From: Serratia marcescens
GTDB lineage: Bacteria; Pseudomonadota; Gammaproteobacteria; Enterobacterales; Enterobacteriaceae
DNA length: 64,000 nt
NCBI RefSeq assembly: GCF_006715005.1
Contig: NZ_VFMJ01000001.1
Coordinates: 3,782,001 to 3,846,000 of the forward strand
Direction of reading: 5' to 3'
Shown here one piece after another: positions 33,725-43,174 of the stretch. The number at the start of each line of letters is the position of its first letter. Position 1 is the first letter of the stretch. The position numbers were made by a program, and so were the translations under genes. Below the pieces are notes generated by a model. The model was not told the DNA's origin. It made no database searches and worked only from the letters and a program-made list of their open reading frames with translations.

Positions 33725-34693
33725 ATGAACCGACAAATACCCCTCAACACCAGCTTTAACGCCACCACCGCCGCCGCCGACGTGCTCAAAGATCGGCAAC
33801 TGGCCGGCATGACGGCGCTGATAACCGGCGGTCATTCCGGCCTGGGATTGGAAACGACTCGCGCATTGACGCAAGCGGGAGCACAGGTGATCGTCGCCGC
33901 CCGCGATCCCGTCATCGCCCGTACCCGTCTGGCCATCGCCGGTATCAGCAACATCGACATTTATGAGCTTGATTTGGCCGATCTGAGCAACATCAGAAAG
34001 TTCACGCAACAACTTCTGGCGACCGGCGTCCACCTCGATATGTTGATCTGCGGCGCCGGCATTATGGCCTGTCCTGAAACCCGTATCGGCCCAGGCTGGG
34101 AGACACAATTCGCGATCAACCATCTGGGGCATTACGCACTGGTGAGCCACCTCTGGCCGGCATTGGCGGGCGGCGCCCGCGTTGTCGTCATCTCCTCTTC
34201 CGGTCACCATGCCAGCGCCATACGCTGGAATGACGTTCAGTTTCACAGCGGCTATGACAAGTGGCTGGCCTATGGCCAATCGAAAACCGCTAACGCGCTC
34301 TTCGCCCTCCAGCTTGACAAGCTGGGGAAAAACGCCGGCGTGCGCGCCTTCTCACTGCATCCCGGCATGATCCCAACGCCGCTGCAGCGCTATCTCTCGC
34401 AGGAAGAGATGCTCGCATTGGACTGGATCGACGCCAACGGCAAACCCGCCCACCCGGAAATGCTGAAGACCCCGCAACAAGGAGCGGCAACCCAGGTCTG
34501 GGCGGCGACATCGCCCCAACTCAATGGCCTTGGCGGATTGTATTGCGAAGATTGCGATGTCGCCCGGCGCAACGATGACACCGGCTTTTCCTTCAGCGGC
34601 GTAAAAAGCTACGCCGTCGATCCTGAACAGGCCCAACGCCTGTGGAAACTCTCGGCGCAACTCACCGGCGTCGATGCCTTCGGCAAGATTTAA
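33725..34693 (+). CDS. Short-chain dehydrogenase/reductase
   Basis: A 322-residue NAD(P)-dependent SDR. The nucleotide-binding TGGHSGLGLE motif is near residue 34, CGAGIMA replaces the usual NNAG, the catalytic Ser is in VISSSGHHASAI and the Tyr/Lys pair in YGQSKTANALF. The ATG at 33725 follows GAGGAA. It resembles retinol-dehydrogenase/WWOX-like SDRs, but the substrate is unknown. The next gene, an MDR reductase, starts 14 nt later, so they form an operon controlled probably by the divergent AraC-family gene. Confidence 0.87.
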   Translation: MNRQIPLNTSFNATTAAADVLKDRQLAGMTALITGGHSGLGLETTRALTQAGAQVIVAARDPVIARTRLAIAGISNIDIYELDLADLSNIRKFTQQLLATGVHLDMLICGAGIMACPETRIGPGWETQFAINHLGHYALVSHLWPALAGGARVVVISSSGHHASAIRWNDVQFHSGYDKWLAYGQSKTANALFALQLDKLGKNAGVRAFSLHPGMIPTPLQRYLSQEEMLALDWIDANGKPAHPEMLKTPQQGAATQVWAATSPQLNGLGGLYCEDCDVARRNDDTGFSFSGVKSYAVDPEQAQRLWKLSAQLTGVDAFGKI

Positions 34694-34707
34694 TCAGGAG
34701 CCCACCG

Positions 34708-35715
34708 ATGCAGAATCGCCAAATCATCCTCGTCAAACTCCCGCAAGGAAAACTGACCGTCGATTGTTTTCAGACTCGGGAGGCACCCATGCCGATCCCC
34801 GGCCCTGAAGAGGTTTTGTTGCGCACGCTTTACGTGCCTCTGGATGCGGCCAGCCGAGCCTGGATGCAGGGCGTCACCTATCGTTCCGGACTGCAGGCGG
34901 GAGACGTCATGGCTGCGACCGTGCTGGCCGAAGTCGTCGAGTCGCGCTCTCCCCTGCTGGCCGCCGGAGATTTAGTGCTGGCAGAAACCGGCTGGCAAAC
35001 CTTCGCAGTCGTACCGGCGGCAGGCGCGCTCAAGCAGTCGGATATCGTTCCGCATACGCACTTGCTCAGCGTTTACGGCGTGCCTGGACTCACCGCTTAC
35101 TTCGGCCTGCTGGAATGCGGACGCCCCAAGGCCGGTGAAACCGTCGTCGTATCCGCCGCCGCGGGGGCGGTAGGCATGTTCTCCGGACAAATCGCCCGGC
35201 TTCACGGCTGCCGCACGGTGGGCATTGCCGGCGGCGGCGCCAAAACGGCGCTGCTGACGGACAGGCTGGGGTTCGACGCGGCGATAGATTATAAAGCGGA
35301 AAATCTGCATGACGCCCTGCGCCGCTCGTGCCCCAACGGCATCGATGTGCTGTTCGACAACGTCGGCGGCAATATTTTGGCGACCAGTCTGCAGCACATG
35401 GCAAAACAGGGGCGCATCGTTTGCTGCGGCGCGGTATCGCAGTACGATACGGCCTCTCCGCCGGCAGCACCTGCCGGGATCCCCGGTGTGTTGATCGTCA
35501 ACAGCTTGACGATGCGTGGGTTCCTGTTGGCCGATTTCCTTCACCGCCAAGAACAGGCGCTGGCGGCGCTCACGGTCTGGATCGCTGAAGGAAAACTTGC
35601 GGTCATCGAAGACCTGATCACCGGTTTCGAGCTGCTGCCCGCTGCGCTGGTCGGCCTGCTGGCGGGCAAAAATAGAGGGAAGCGCATCGTTCAGGTGGCG
35701 CGGCCCTCCGCCTGA
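34708..35715 (+). CDS. MDR-family NADP-dependent oxidoreductase (CurA/YncB-like)
   Basis: A 335-residue zinc-independent medium-chain reductase of the leukotriene B4 dehydrogenase-like class. The coenzyme-binding motif is VVVSAAAGAVGMFSGQIA near 145-162, with the class features YGVPGLTAYFGLLE and DVLFDNVGGNIL. Likely substrates are enones or other alpha,beta-unsaturated carbonyls. The ATG at 34708 follows CAGGAG. Cotranscribed with the SDR gene upstream. Confidence 0.87.
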   Translation: MQNRQIILVKLPQGKLTVDCFQTREAPMPIPGPEEVLLRTLYVPLDAASRAWMQGVTYRSGLQAGDVMAATVLAEVVESRSPLLAAGDLVLAETGWQTFAVVPAAGALKQSDIVPHTHLLSVYGVPGLTAYFGLLECGRPKAGETVVVSAAAGAVGMFSGQIARLHGCRTVGIAGGGAKTALLTDRLGFDAAIDYKAENLHDALRRSCPNGIDVLFDNVGGNILATSLQHMAKQGRIVCCGAVSQYDTASPPAAPAGIPGVLIVNSLTMRGFLLADFLHRQEQALAALTVWIAEGKLAVIEDLITGFELLPAALVGLLAGKNRGKRIVQVARPSA

Positions 35716-35741
35716 AGAGAAGGCTCTGCGCGCCCCGGTCA

Positions 35742-36653
35742 TCATTCCCGCGCCAGCTCGCGCGCATAGTCGTCGAATGCCGGGTGCTGCAGCACCACAT
35801 CGATGAAACAGGCCAGCGCCGGGGAATTCAGCTTGCGGCTCGGGTAGACCAGATACAGCTCGTTCCCTTCCGCGCGCCATGTCGGCAACACTTCCACCAA
35901 CAGTTTCTGCGCCACCACCTCACGGCTGAGAAACGCCGGCAGCAGCGTGATGCCGGCACCGGCGATGGCGCATTCGCGCGCATACAGCAGGTTGTCGGTG
36001 GTGTGCGCCAGCGGCAGCTGCCAGCGGTAATAGTCGTCACCGCAGCGCAGGTTCCAGGCCGTCCAGGCGCGGTGGGCAATGCAGCGGTGCTGCTGCAACT
36101 GCTGCGGATGTTCGATCGGCGGATGCTGCGCCAGATAGGACGGCGCCGCCAACAAATAGCGCGGCGCATACCCGAGACGGCGACCGATCAGCGAAGAATC
36201 CTGCGGCTTGCCGGTGCGCAACGCGGCGTCGAAGCCTTCCTGCACCAGATCCACCATGGCATCGGACACCGACACCTCCAGCGAAACGTCCGGATACTGG
36301 CGCTGAAAATCCGCCGCCAGCCGCGCCACCAGGGTCGCCCCCAGCCCGGCGGGCGTCGAGATGCGCAGGCGGCCGCTCGGGTTATCGCGCAGCCGCTGCA
36401 GCGCCAGATCGGCCCGCTCGGCGGCGGACATCATCGCCTGACAATGTTCCAGATAGCGCTCACCGGCGAAGGTCAGGTTCAACTGGCGCGTAGTGCGATT
36501 GAGCAAGCGCAGCCCCAGCGTCTGTTCGAGCTGGCTGATGCGCTGGCTGACGCTGGACTTCGGCAGCCCGACGCGCTGCGCGGCGGCGGTGAAGCTGCCG
36601 CACTCCGCCACCAGCGCGAACAGCGCCATGTCCTGCAGCTGTTTGAATTCCAT
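35742..36653 (-). CDS. LysR-family transcriptional regulator
   Basis: A 303-residue LTTR with the N-terminal HTH (SFTAAAQRVGLPKSSVSQRIS near 20-40) and the substrate-binding domain behind it. It is divergent from the alcohol dehydrogenase gene at 36751 across 97 nt, the classic arrangement for a regulator and its target. A T-N11-A dyad lies directly upstream of its ATG. The inducer is unknown; family members of this type often respond to quinones or electrophiles. Confidence 0.88.
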   Translation of the reverse strand: MEFKQLQDMALFALVAECGSFTAAAQRVGLPKSSVSQRISQLEQTLGLRLLNRTTRQLNLTFAGERYLEHCQAMMSAAERADLALQRLRDNPSGRLRISTPAGLGATLVARLAADFQRQYPDVSLEVSVSDAMVDLVQEGFDAALRTGKPQDSSLIGRRLGYAPRYLLAAPSYLAQHPPIEHPQQLQQHRCIAHRAWTAWNLRCGDDYYRWQLPLAHTTDNLLYARECAIAGAGITLLPAFLSREVVAQKLLVEVLPTWRAEGNELYLVYPSRKLNSPALACFIDVVLQHPAFDDYARELARE

Positions 36654-36672
36654 TGTTCACCTTAAACGAACA
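36654..36672. promoter_or_regulatory. LysR-type dyad in the divergent regulator/dehydrogenase region
   Basis: TGTTC-N9-GAACA contains a T-N11-A motif. It directly abuts the LysR ATG, so binding there would also block its own ribosome binding site or promoter. Confidence 0.5.
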
Positions 36673-36750
36673 CTCAGTTAGATATTGTCCATCTTATCAC
36701 CCTACTGCCGCGGGTCTACACTGGGAGCATCATTTGAAAGGAGTACAATC

Positions 36751-37752
36751 ATGTCGATAAAAGCCATTGCCGTAGACCCGCAGAACCCCGCCGGTTTCAT
36801 CGAAATCTCACCGGAGATGCCGGTTCCCGGCCAGTGCGATCTGCTGGTGGAAGTGAAAGCGGCGTCGGTCAATCCGGTGGACACCAAAGTGCACGCCGGT
36901 CTGCAGAAAAGCGGCCTGCAGCAGCCGCGCGTCCTCGGCTGGGACGCCAGCGGCATCGTGGTGAGCGTAGGCAGCGGCGTCAGCGGCTTCAAGCCCGGCG
37001 ATGAGGTGTGGTACGCCGGCGACATCACCCGTCCGGGCAGCAACAGCAGCCATCAGCTGATCGACTCACGCATCGCCGCGCACAAACCGCGCAGCCTGAA
37101 CTGGGCCGAGTCCGCCGCCCTGCCGCTCACCGCCCTCACCGCCTGGGAGGCGCTGTTCGAACACCTGAACATTCAGGACGCGCCCGAGCACAAGACGCTG
37201 CTGATCATCGGCGGCGCCGGCGGGGTCGGCTCGCTGGCCATTCCGCTGGCCGCATTGCGCAGCAAGGTGAAAGTGATCGCCACCGCCTCAAGGCCGGAGT
37301 CCGCCGCCTGGTGCCGTGAACGCGGCGCCGACCTGGTGGTGGACTACCGCGATCTGAAAGGCAACCTGGCGCAGCACGGCATCGAGCAGGTGGATTACAT
37401 CCTATGCCTGAACGATACCGACGGCCACTGGCCGGCGATGGCCGAGCTGGTCGCGCCGCTGGGCCATATCTGCACCATCGTCGAGAACGCGCAGCCGTTG
37501 GATCAAAACGCGCTGAAGCTGAAAAGCGCCGCGCTGCACTGGGAATTCATGTTCACCCGCAGCATGTTCACCACCCCGGACATCGCGCAACAGGGCAAGA
37601 TCCTGCAGCAGATGGCGCAGTTGCTGGACGAGGGCAAGCTGAGCACCACGCTGAGCGAAACCCTGCACGGGCTGTCGGTAGACACGCTGACCGCCGCGCA
37701 TCGACAGCTGCTCGGCGGTCATATGCAAGGCAAGCTGGTTATCGCTTACTAA
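36751..37752 (+). CDS. Zinc-type alcohol dehydrogenase-like reductase (MDR family)
   Basis: A 333-residue MDR protein close to the quinone-reductase/ZADH group. The N-terminal GroES-like domain (SVNPVDTKVHAG, GWDASGIVVSVGSGVSGFKPGDEV) and Rossmann motif (LLIIGGAGGVGSLAIPLA near 148-165) are clear. The cysteine/histidine set for structural zinc is not seen, so quinone or enone reduction is likelier than alcohol oxidation. The ATG at 36751 follows AAAGGAG. Control by the divergent LysR gene is likely. Confidence 0.88.
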   Translation: MSIKAIAVDPQNPAGFIEISPEMPVPGQCDLLVEVKAASVNPVDTKVHAGLQKSGLQQPRVLGWDASGIVVSVGSGVSGFKPGDEVWYAGDITRPGSNSSHQLIDSRIAAHKPRSLNWAESAALPLTALTAWEALFEHLNIQDAPEHKTLLIIGGAGGVGSLAIPLAALRSKVKVIATASRPESAAWCRERGADLVVDYRDLKGNLAQHGIEQVDYILCLNDTDGHWPAMAELVAPLGHICTIVENAQPLDQNALKLKSAALHWEFMFTRSMFTTPDIAQQGKILQQMAQLLDEGKLSTTLSETLHGLSVDTLTAAHRQLLGGHMQGKLVIAY

Positions 37753-37783
37753 GCCTGAATCGCGGCGGCGCCCTGCGCCGCCG

Positions 37784-39217
37784 CTACTGCGGACGAACGA
37801 AGCCGACGCACAGCGTCTGCTCGTCGGCATGCGGATCGGCGCGGAAGGTCAGCGTCTGCTGCCAATCGAGGCGCATCTTCGGCCAGTGGGCCAACTCACC
37901 GCCGAAGTCGCTGTGCGCGCAGTCTTCACCCAACCGCCCAAACAGGGCGACGCCGTGCTGGGCAATCTGCGGATAGCTGATGTTGACGTTGTAGATATTC
38001 GGCCGCGTATGATTGGACCAGCGCGTAATGGTCTGCGGCCGTGAATCGGCGTACACCGTCATCCACTGCGACAGGTATTCGCCGCCGACGTAGCGTAGGT
38101 CGACGCCATACCGCTCCTGCCACAGCCGCTCCACCCCGGCGCTGAACGCCTTGATACCCACCATCTTCTGGCCGGCGTTGCGCACGTTGCCCAACATCAC
38201 CGCGGCATACCCCAGATAGACCGCCAGCGCTGCGCACATCAGCCCGAGGGTCGCCGCGCGCAGTGAACGCACCGGCGGCTGACGCACGCAGCCAACCAGC
38301 AGCGCGGGCGCCAGCATGAAGAACGGCTGCAGCCATTCGGTCAACCGGCCGCCGACGTTGAAGGAGAACCAGAAAGTGATAATGCCAAGCGGCAACAGAT
38401 AGATCCACAGCAGCACCCGCATCGGCAACGCCGATGGCCAGGCCAGCACCGCCCCGCTGCGCCGCAGGATCGCCCACAGCACCAGCGACGGATAGAACAC
38501 CAGCAGCAGCGACTGCAGCATATCGAGGTTGAGCTGCATCTTGATCTGCGAATCCACCCATTTGAAGGCGGCAAAGTCGTGATTCCACAGCCAGAACACG
38601 TTCGGCAACACCAGCGCCAGCCAGATCGCTACCGCCAGATAGAACTGCGGCTGCCGATAGCAACGCCGAACCTGCGGCACGAACAGCGTCGACAGCGCCA
38701 CGAAATAGACGAAGGCGAAGGTCGAGTACTTCGCCATCATCGCCAGACCGGCCACCAACGCGAAGGCCGGCCACCAGTTGGCCGAACGCGAGATAGCCAT
38801 GTGGAAGAACAGCGCCATCCACGGCCACAGCATCACCAACAGGTAGTTGTCGTTGTAGGGAATAATGTCGAAATTGATGATGCCGGACAGGTTGAGCGTC
38901 AGCAGCGCCATCCAGGCCAGCGAGGTGCTGCCGCTCAGGCGCCGCGCCAACAGCCAGACGCCCAACATGCCGATGGCGATGGCGATGAAGTGCCCGCCAT
39001 ACCAGTAAACGTTCAGCGGCAGCCACGATAGCCAGATCGCCGGATGCATCGCCGCACCGACCAGCCACGGATTTTTCGGTGAGCCCCACTCTCCGTTGAG
39101 GCCCCAGTTGAGCGCCTCGACGGCGTCGTAAGGCAGGGTAGGATCGAGATGAACAGTCAGCAGCGTCCAGGCTGCGGCATAGCAGACCAACCAGAGAGCG
39201 AGTAAGCGATAAGACAT
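37784..39217 (-). CDS. Glycosyltransferase family 39 membrane protein
   Basis: A 477-residue polytopic protein of the ArnT/PMT-2 superfamily, with about ten membrane segments and a soluble C-terminal part from roughly 355. The acidic first periplasmic loop (HLDPTLPYDAVEALNWG) and HPAIWLSWLPLN fit the family, which uses polyprenyl-linked sugars on the outer side of the inner membrane. The acceptor (lipid A, glycan or protein) cannot be predicted. There are no arn-like genes nearby. It is the rightmost gene of an accessory block. Confidence 0.82.
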   Translation of the reverse strand: MSYRLLALWLVCYAAAWTLLTVHLDPTLPYDAVEALNWGLNGEWGSPKNPWLVGAAMHPAIWLSWLPLNVYWYGGHFIAIAIGMLGVWLLARRLSGSTSLAWMALLTLNLSGIINFDIIPYNDNYLLVMLWPWMALFFHMAISRSANWWPAFALVAGLAMMAKYSTFAFVYFVALSTLFVPQVRRCYRQPQFYLAVAIWLALVLPNVFWLWNHDFAAFKWVDSQIKMQLNLDMLQSLLLVFYPSLVLWAILRRSGAVLAWPSALPMRVLLWIYLLPLGIITFWFSFNVGGRLTEWLQPFFMLAPALLVGCVRQPPVRSLRAATLGLMCAALAVYLGYAAVMLGNVRNAGQKMVGIKAFSAGVERLWQERYGVDLRYVGGEYLSQWMTVYADSRPQTITRWSNHTRPNIYNVNISYPQIAQHGVALFGRLGEDCAHSDFGGELAHWPKMRLDWQQTLTFRADPHADEQTLCVGFVRPQ

Positions 39218-39351
39218 GTCTTCTTCTGAGCGTTATTGTAAAGAAAACCTTAACGTAGTCGCTCTCGAATGAACCATGTTTAAACAAGCCGTTAAATGTG
39301 CGCCAGGGCGGCCGTTTCTGCCGCCGCGATCGCACATTACGCTAATTTCCC

Positions 39352-40623
39352 TCAGCCTGCAGCGTGGCGATGGGCGGGCGCGCTCAACCTGCCGGCATCC
39401 GCCGCCAGCAGCTGTTGCACCAGCTCGACGCAGCGCAGGAAACGCTCTTCGTAATCGCTGGATTCAACGTGCACGTACTCGATGTTGTTGGCGCGCAGCA
39501 TCTCCTCCAGCAGGCGCTGGAACGCCAGGCGATCGGCGCTGCTACCGAGGCTGCGCAGACCGTCCGCCACCCACGGCGTGTTGTTTTCCAGCAGGATCAC
39601 CAGATCGAAACGGTATTCGTCGATCAGCGCCTGCACGAAGGGGTGCTCACGCCCTTCGTACTTTTTGCAAAACGCCTGCGTAGTCACGAAATCGGTATCG
39701 ATAAACGCCACCTTGTTGGCGTACTTGACCGCGAAATCCACGTATTGCGCCTGCCCGAGAGCAATTTTGTCGTAGTCGGAGTACTGCAGCGCCATCTCGT
39801 CGCCGCCCAGGTGCGAGAACACGTAATCGCGGCCATATTCCCAGGCGCTGGTGGTGTTGAAGATGTTGGCCAGCTTGTTGACCAGCGTCGACTTGCCGCT
39901 CGACTCACCGCCGAGGATCGCCACAGTACGCACGAAGAACGGCTTCACCTCGGTCGGGATATAGTCCCAATAGCGGAACGGATCCTGACGGATCTGATTG
40001 CCGCTGATGTTCATGAACGAACGCTCGGGGTCGACCAAAATGGTTTCGATGCCCAGATGCTCGCGATAGCGCGGCGCGTCCTGCGCTTCGCTGGAATAGA
40101 TGAAGCTCGGCACGATGCCCTTCTGCTCCATAAAGGCCTTCATGCCATCGCTCCACACGTTCCAGCCGTGCGGATAGGGCTCGATGCCCTGCTCGTCGAA
40201 CGAGTGGATATGGATGTTTTTCTGGTACTTGAAGGTCTGCAGGAGCCAGCGCAGGCGATCGCTGACCGTCGGCTGTTGCGACATCGAACTGTTCTCGAAC
40301 AGCTCGCGATCGCGCGGCTCGTCATGGCACAAGATAACGTGCAGCTCGTCCACCTGGCTGCAGGCGCGCTGGATCAGATAGATGTGGCCGGTGTGCAGCG
40401 GGTAAAATTTACCAAACACTACGCCGACTTTAACCTCTTTACGCGGGAACTCCAGCCCGAGAAAACGGTGCAGCGCCTCGAGCTTTTGCGCGCTCGGGCT
40501 TTTGATCTTGTCGTTCAACAGCTGGCTGAGATAGCCTTTGGTCATGCCGCTGGCATCCGCCACCTGCTGCAAAGTACAGCCCTTTTGCTTGATGGACGTC
40601 TTCAGATAATCAAATTGCGGCAT
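39352..40623 (-). CDS. nadR: NadR: NAD repressor, NMN adenylyltransferase, nicotinamide riboside kinase
   Basis: Trifunctional regulator and enzyme of NAD metabolism. The ATG at 40623 (GGAGG 5 nt upstream) gives 423 residues, slightly longer than the 410 of E. coli. It has an N-terminal Cro/CI-type HTH (CTLQQVADASGMTKGYLSQLL near 15-35), an NMN adenylyltransferase domain with GKFYPLHTGHIYL (about 68-80), and a kinase domain with P-loop VAILGGESSGKSTLV. A NadR box lies directly upstream, pointing to autoregulation. radA precedes it on the same strand. Confidence 0.97.
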   Translation of the reverse strand: MPQFDYLKTSIKQKGCTLQQVADASGMTKGYLSQLLNDKIKSPSAQKLEALHRFLGLEFPRKEVKVGVVFGKFYPLHTGHIYLIQRACSQVDELHVILCHDEPRDRELFENSSMSQQPTVSDRLRWLLQTFKYQKNIHIHSFDEQGIEPYPHGWNVWSDGMKAFMEQKGIVPSFIYSSEAQDAPRYREHLGIETILVDPERSFMNISGNQIRQDPFRYWDYIPTEVKPFFVRTVAILGGESSGKSTLVNKLANIFNTTSAWEYGRDYVFSHLGGDEMALQYSDYDKIALGQAQYVDFAVKYANKVAFIDTDFVTTQAFCKKYEGREHPFVQALIDEYRFDLVILLENNTPWVADGLRSLGSSADRLAFQRLLEEMLRANNIEYVHVESSDYEERFLRCVELVQQLLAADAGRLSAPAHRHAAG

Positions 40624-40632
40624 GGCCACCTC

Positions 40633-40650
40633 CGTTTAGTATGCTAAACA
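40633..40650. promoter_or_regulatory. NadR box upstream of nadR
   Basis: On the minus strand TGTTTA-GCATAC-TAAACG matches the NadR operator TGTTTA-N6-TAAACA at 11 of 12 positions. It ends 9 nt before the nadR ATG, right against the GGAGG ribosome binding site. Confidence 0.75.
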
Positions 40651-40681
40651 AAATAGCATATCTTTCTCGCCGTCGGCGACA

Positions 40682-42067
40682 TTAATAAAACTCTTCCAGC
40701 ACGTCCAGCGCGTCCGCCAGCTTCTTGACCCCGAACACCTGCATGTTGGCCGGCGGCTTCTTCGGCATGTTGCCGTGCGGCACGATGGCGCGCTTGAAGC
40801 CGTGCTTGGCCGCTTCGGAGATGCGCTCCTGGCCGCTCGGCACCGGGCGAATCTCCCCCGCCAACCCCACTTCGCCGAACACCACCAGATCGTTCGGCAG
40901 CGGGCGATCGCGCAGGCTCGAGACCAGCGACATCAGCAGCGCCAGATCGGCGCTGGTCTCGCTGACCTTTACCCCGCCGACCACGTTGACGAACACGTCC
41001 TGATCCGACATCTGCAGCCCGCCATGCCGGTGCAGCACCGCCAGCAGGATTGCCAACCGATTCTGCTCCAGGCCCACCGCCACGCGGCGCGGGTTGGACA
41101 TCATCGAGTGATCCACCAGCGCCTGGATCTCCACCAGCAGCGGCCGGGTGCCTTCCCACACCACCATCACCGAGCTGCCGGAGGTGACTTCGTCGCCGCG
41201 GCTGAGGAAGATCGCCGAAGGGTTGCTGACTTCGCGCAGCCCCTGTTCGGTCATGGCAAACACGCCCAGCTCGTTGACCGCGCCGAAGCGGTTCTTGTGG
41301 CTGCGCAGAGTGCGGAAGCGGGAATCGGCGTCGCCATCCAGCAGCACCGAACAGTCGATACAGTGTTCCAGCACTTTCGGCCCGGCCAGCGAGCCGTCTT
41401 TGGTGACGTGGCCGACCATGACGATCGCCACGCCGCGCGTCTTGGCGAAGCGCGTCAGATAGGCGGCGGTTTCCCGCACCTGCGCCACGCTGCCCGGCGA
41501 AGACTGAATGTCCGCCATGTGCATCACCTGGATCGAGTCGATCACCATCAGCTTCGGCTGCTCCTGCTCGGCGATCAGGCAGATCTGCTCGATGCTGGTT
41601 TCCGACAGCATGTTCAGGCCGCCGGTCGGCAGCCCCAGACGGTGAGCGCGCATCGCCACCTGCTGCAGCGACTCCTCGCCGGTGACGTACAGGGTTTTCA
41701 TCTGTTCGGACAGTTTGCACAGCACCTGCAGCAACAGGGTGCTCTTGCCGGCGCCGGGGTTGCCGCCGATCAGAATGGCGCTGCCGGGCACCACGCCGCC
41801 GCCCAGCACGCGGTCGAACTCGAGAAAGCCGGTGGTGAAGCGCGGCAGCGCCTCAAGGCTGATTTCCGACAGCTTCTGTACCTTGCTGACGCCGGCGTCG
41901 CCGGCATAGCCGCTGAGGCGATCGTTGCGCGCCGCGGCCGGCGACGCGGCCAAACGCACTTCCGTGATGGTGTTCCAAGCATGACAGGCGCTGCACTGCC
42001 CCTGCCAACGCGGATAGTCCGCCCCGCACTCATTGCACACAAATGCCCGTTTTGCCGCTTTTGCCAC
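40682..42067 (-). CDS. radA: DNA repair protein RadA/Sms
   Basis: RecA-like ATPase helping branch migration and processing of recombination intermediates. It has 461 residues: N-terminal zinc finger (CNECGADYPRWQGQCSAC near 11-28), Walker A GNPGAGKSTLL near 95, the RadA signature HKNRFGAVNELGVF, and a C-terminal Lon-protease-like domain. It lies between serB and nadR as in E. coli, 19 nt after the serB stop. Confidence 0.98.
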   Translation of the reverse strand: MAKAAKRAFVCNECGADYPRWQGQCSACHAWNTITEVRLAASPAAARNDRLSGYAGDAGVSKVQKLSEISLEALPRFTTGFLEFDRVLGGGVVPGSAILIGGNPGAGKSTLLLQVLCKLSEQMKTLYVTGEESLQQVAMRAHRLGLPTGGLNMLSETSIEQICLIAEQEQPKLMVIDSIQVMHMADIQSSPGSVAQVRETAAYLTRFAKTRGVAIVMVGHVTKDGSLAGPKVLEHCIDCSVLLDGDADSRFRTLRSHKNRFGAVNELGVFAMTEQGLREVSNPSAIFLSRGDEVTSGSSVMVVWEGTRPLLVEIQALVDHSMMSNPRRVAVGLEQNRLAILLAVLHRHGGLQMSDQDVFVNVVGGVKVSETSADLALLMSLVSSLRDRPLPNDLVVFGEVGLAGEIRPVPSGQERISEAAKHGFKRAIVPHGNMPKKPPANMQVFGVKKLADALDVLEEFY

Positions 42068-42086
42068 GTCTTACCTCAATCTTTCG

Positions 42087-43064
42087 TTATCGCACTTCGT
42101 GTTTCAGGCTGCCGGTGAGAATACACAGCACGCCCATCAGATCCGCATGCCGGATCGCCACCTGCGCTTTTTCATACACTTTCGGCTTGGCGTGGTAGGC
42201 GATGCCCAACCCCGCCGCCTGCATCATTTTCAAATCGTTGGCGCCGTCGCCGATGGCCACGGTCTGCGCCAGCGGGATCTCCAGCTTCTCCGCCAGCCGC
42301 AGCAGCGTATCGGCTTTGAACTGCGCGTCCACCACCGGCCCCAGCACTTCGCCGGTCAGCTTGCCGTCGCGGATCTCCAGCTCATTGGCTGCCGCCGCCA
42401 CCAGCCGCAGCCGGTTGCGCAGGTATTCGGCGTAGTAGGTGAAACCACCGGAGGCGATCGCCACATGCCAACCCATCGCCTGCAGCTTGCCCACCAGGCT
42501 GGTCAGCCCCGGCATCAGCGGCAGCTCGTCGCGCACCTGCTTGAGGATGTTGGCGTCGGCCCCTTTCAGCGTGCCGACGCGCTGGCGCAGGCTGGCGGTA
42601 AAGTCCAGTTCGCCGCGCATCGCACGTTCGGTGACTTCCGCCACCTGTTCGCCGACGCCCGCCAGCTTGGCGATCTCATCGATGCACTCGATCTCGATCG
42701 CCGTCGAATCCATGTCCATCACCAGCAGCCCCGGCGTGCGCAGGTGCGGGATCTTGCCGAGCGGCGCCACGTCCAGCCCGCTCTCCGCCGCCAGCAGCTT
42801 GGCGCGCGGCGTCAACGTGCCCGCCAGGCGCACCACCTGATAGTCGTCCACGCCCCAGGCGGTGACGATCACCATCGCCGCGCCCAGCTTGCGTTGGAAT
42901 TGCGTAATGCGCGCCTTGTCCAGCTTCCTGCCATATAACAGCCACCCGGTATTGCCCGCCCGGTAGTCCAGCGGCATCACTTCGTCGCCGCTGAGCGAAA
43001 GGGGAAGACCCGGCCATTGAGAGATCTCCGCCGGAAGATCGCAATAGGTCAGACTGTTTGACAT
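42087..43064 (-). CDS. serB: Phosphoserine phosphatase
   Basis: HAD-family enzyme for the last step of serine synthesis. The ATG at 43064 is preferred over the adjacent one at 43067 because AGGAG is 6 nt upstream; it gives 325 residues. The phosphoacceptor motif is VMDMDSTAIEIECIDEIA; motif III (AIGDGANDLKMMQAAG) is present. An N-terminal ACT-like regulatory region spans roughly 1-100. It is divergent from ytjB. Confidence 0.98.
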   Translation of the reverse strand: MSNSLTYCDLPAEISQWPGLPLSLSGDEVMPLDYRAGNTGWLLYGRKLDKARITQFQRKLGAAMVIVTAWGVDDYQVVRLAGTLTPRAKLLAAESGLDVAPLGKIPHLRTPGLLVMDMDSTAIEIECIDEIAKLAGVGEQVAEVTERAMRGELDFTASLRQRVGTLKGADANILKQVRDELPLMPGLTSLVGKLQAMGWHVAIASGGFTYYAEYLRNRLRLVAAAANELEIRDGKLTGEVLGPVVDAQFKADTLLRLAEKLEIPLAQTVAIGDGANDLKMMQAAGLGIAYHAKPKVYEKAQVAIRHADLMGVLCILTGSLKHEVR

Positions 43065-43174
43065 CATTGACTCCTGAATGGACAAAAACGCTGCATGATA
43101 AAACGACGCATCAAGCTATCCTATCGCCAGCGGTTCTGGCAACATAAAGTGTCCCCGATGCCCAAGGAACCTGC

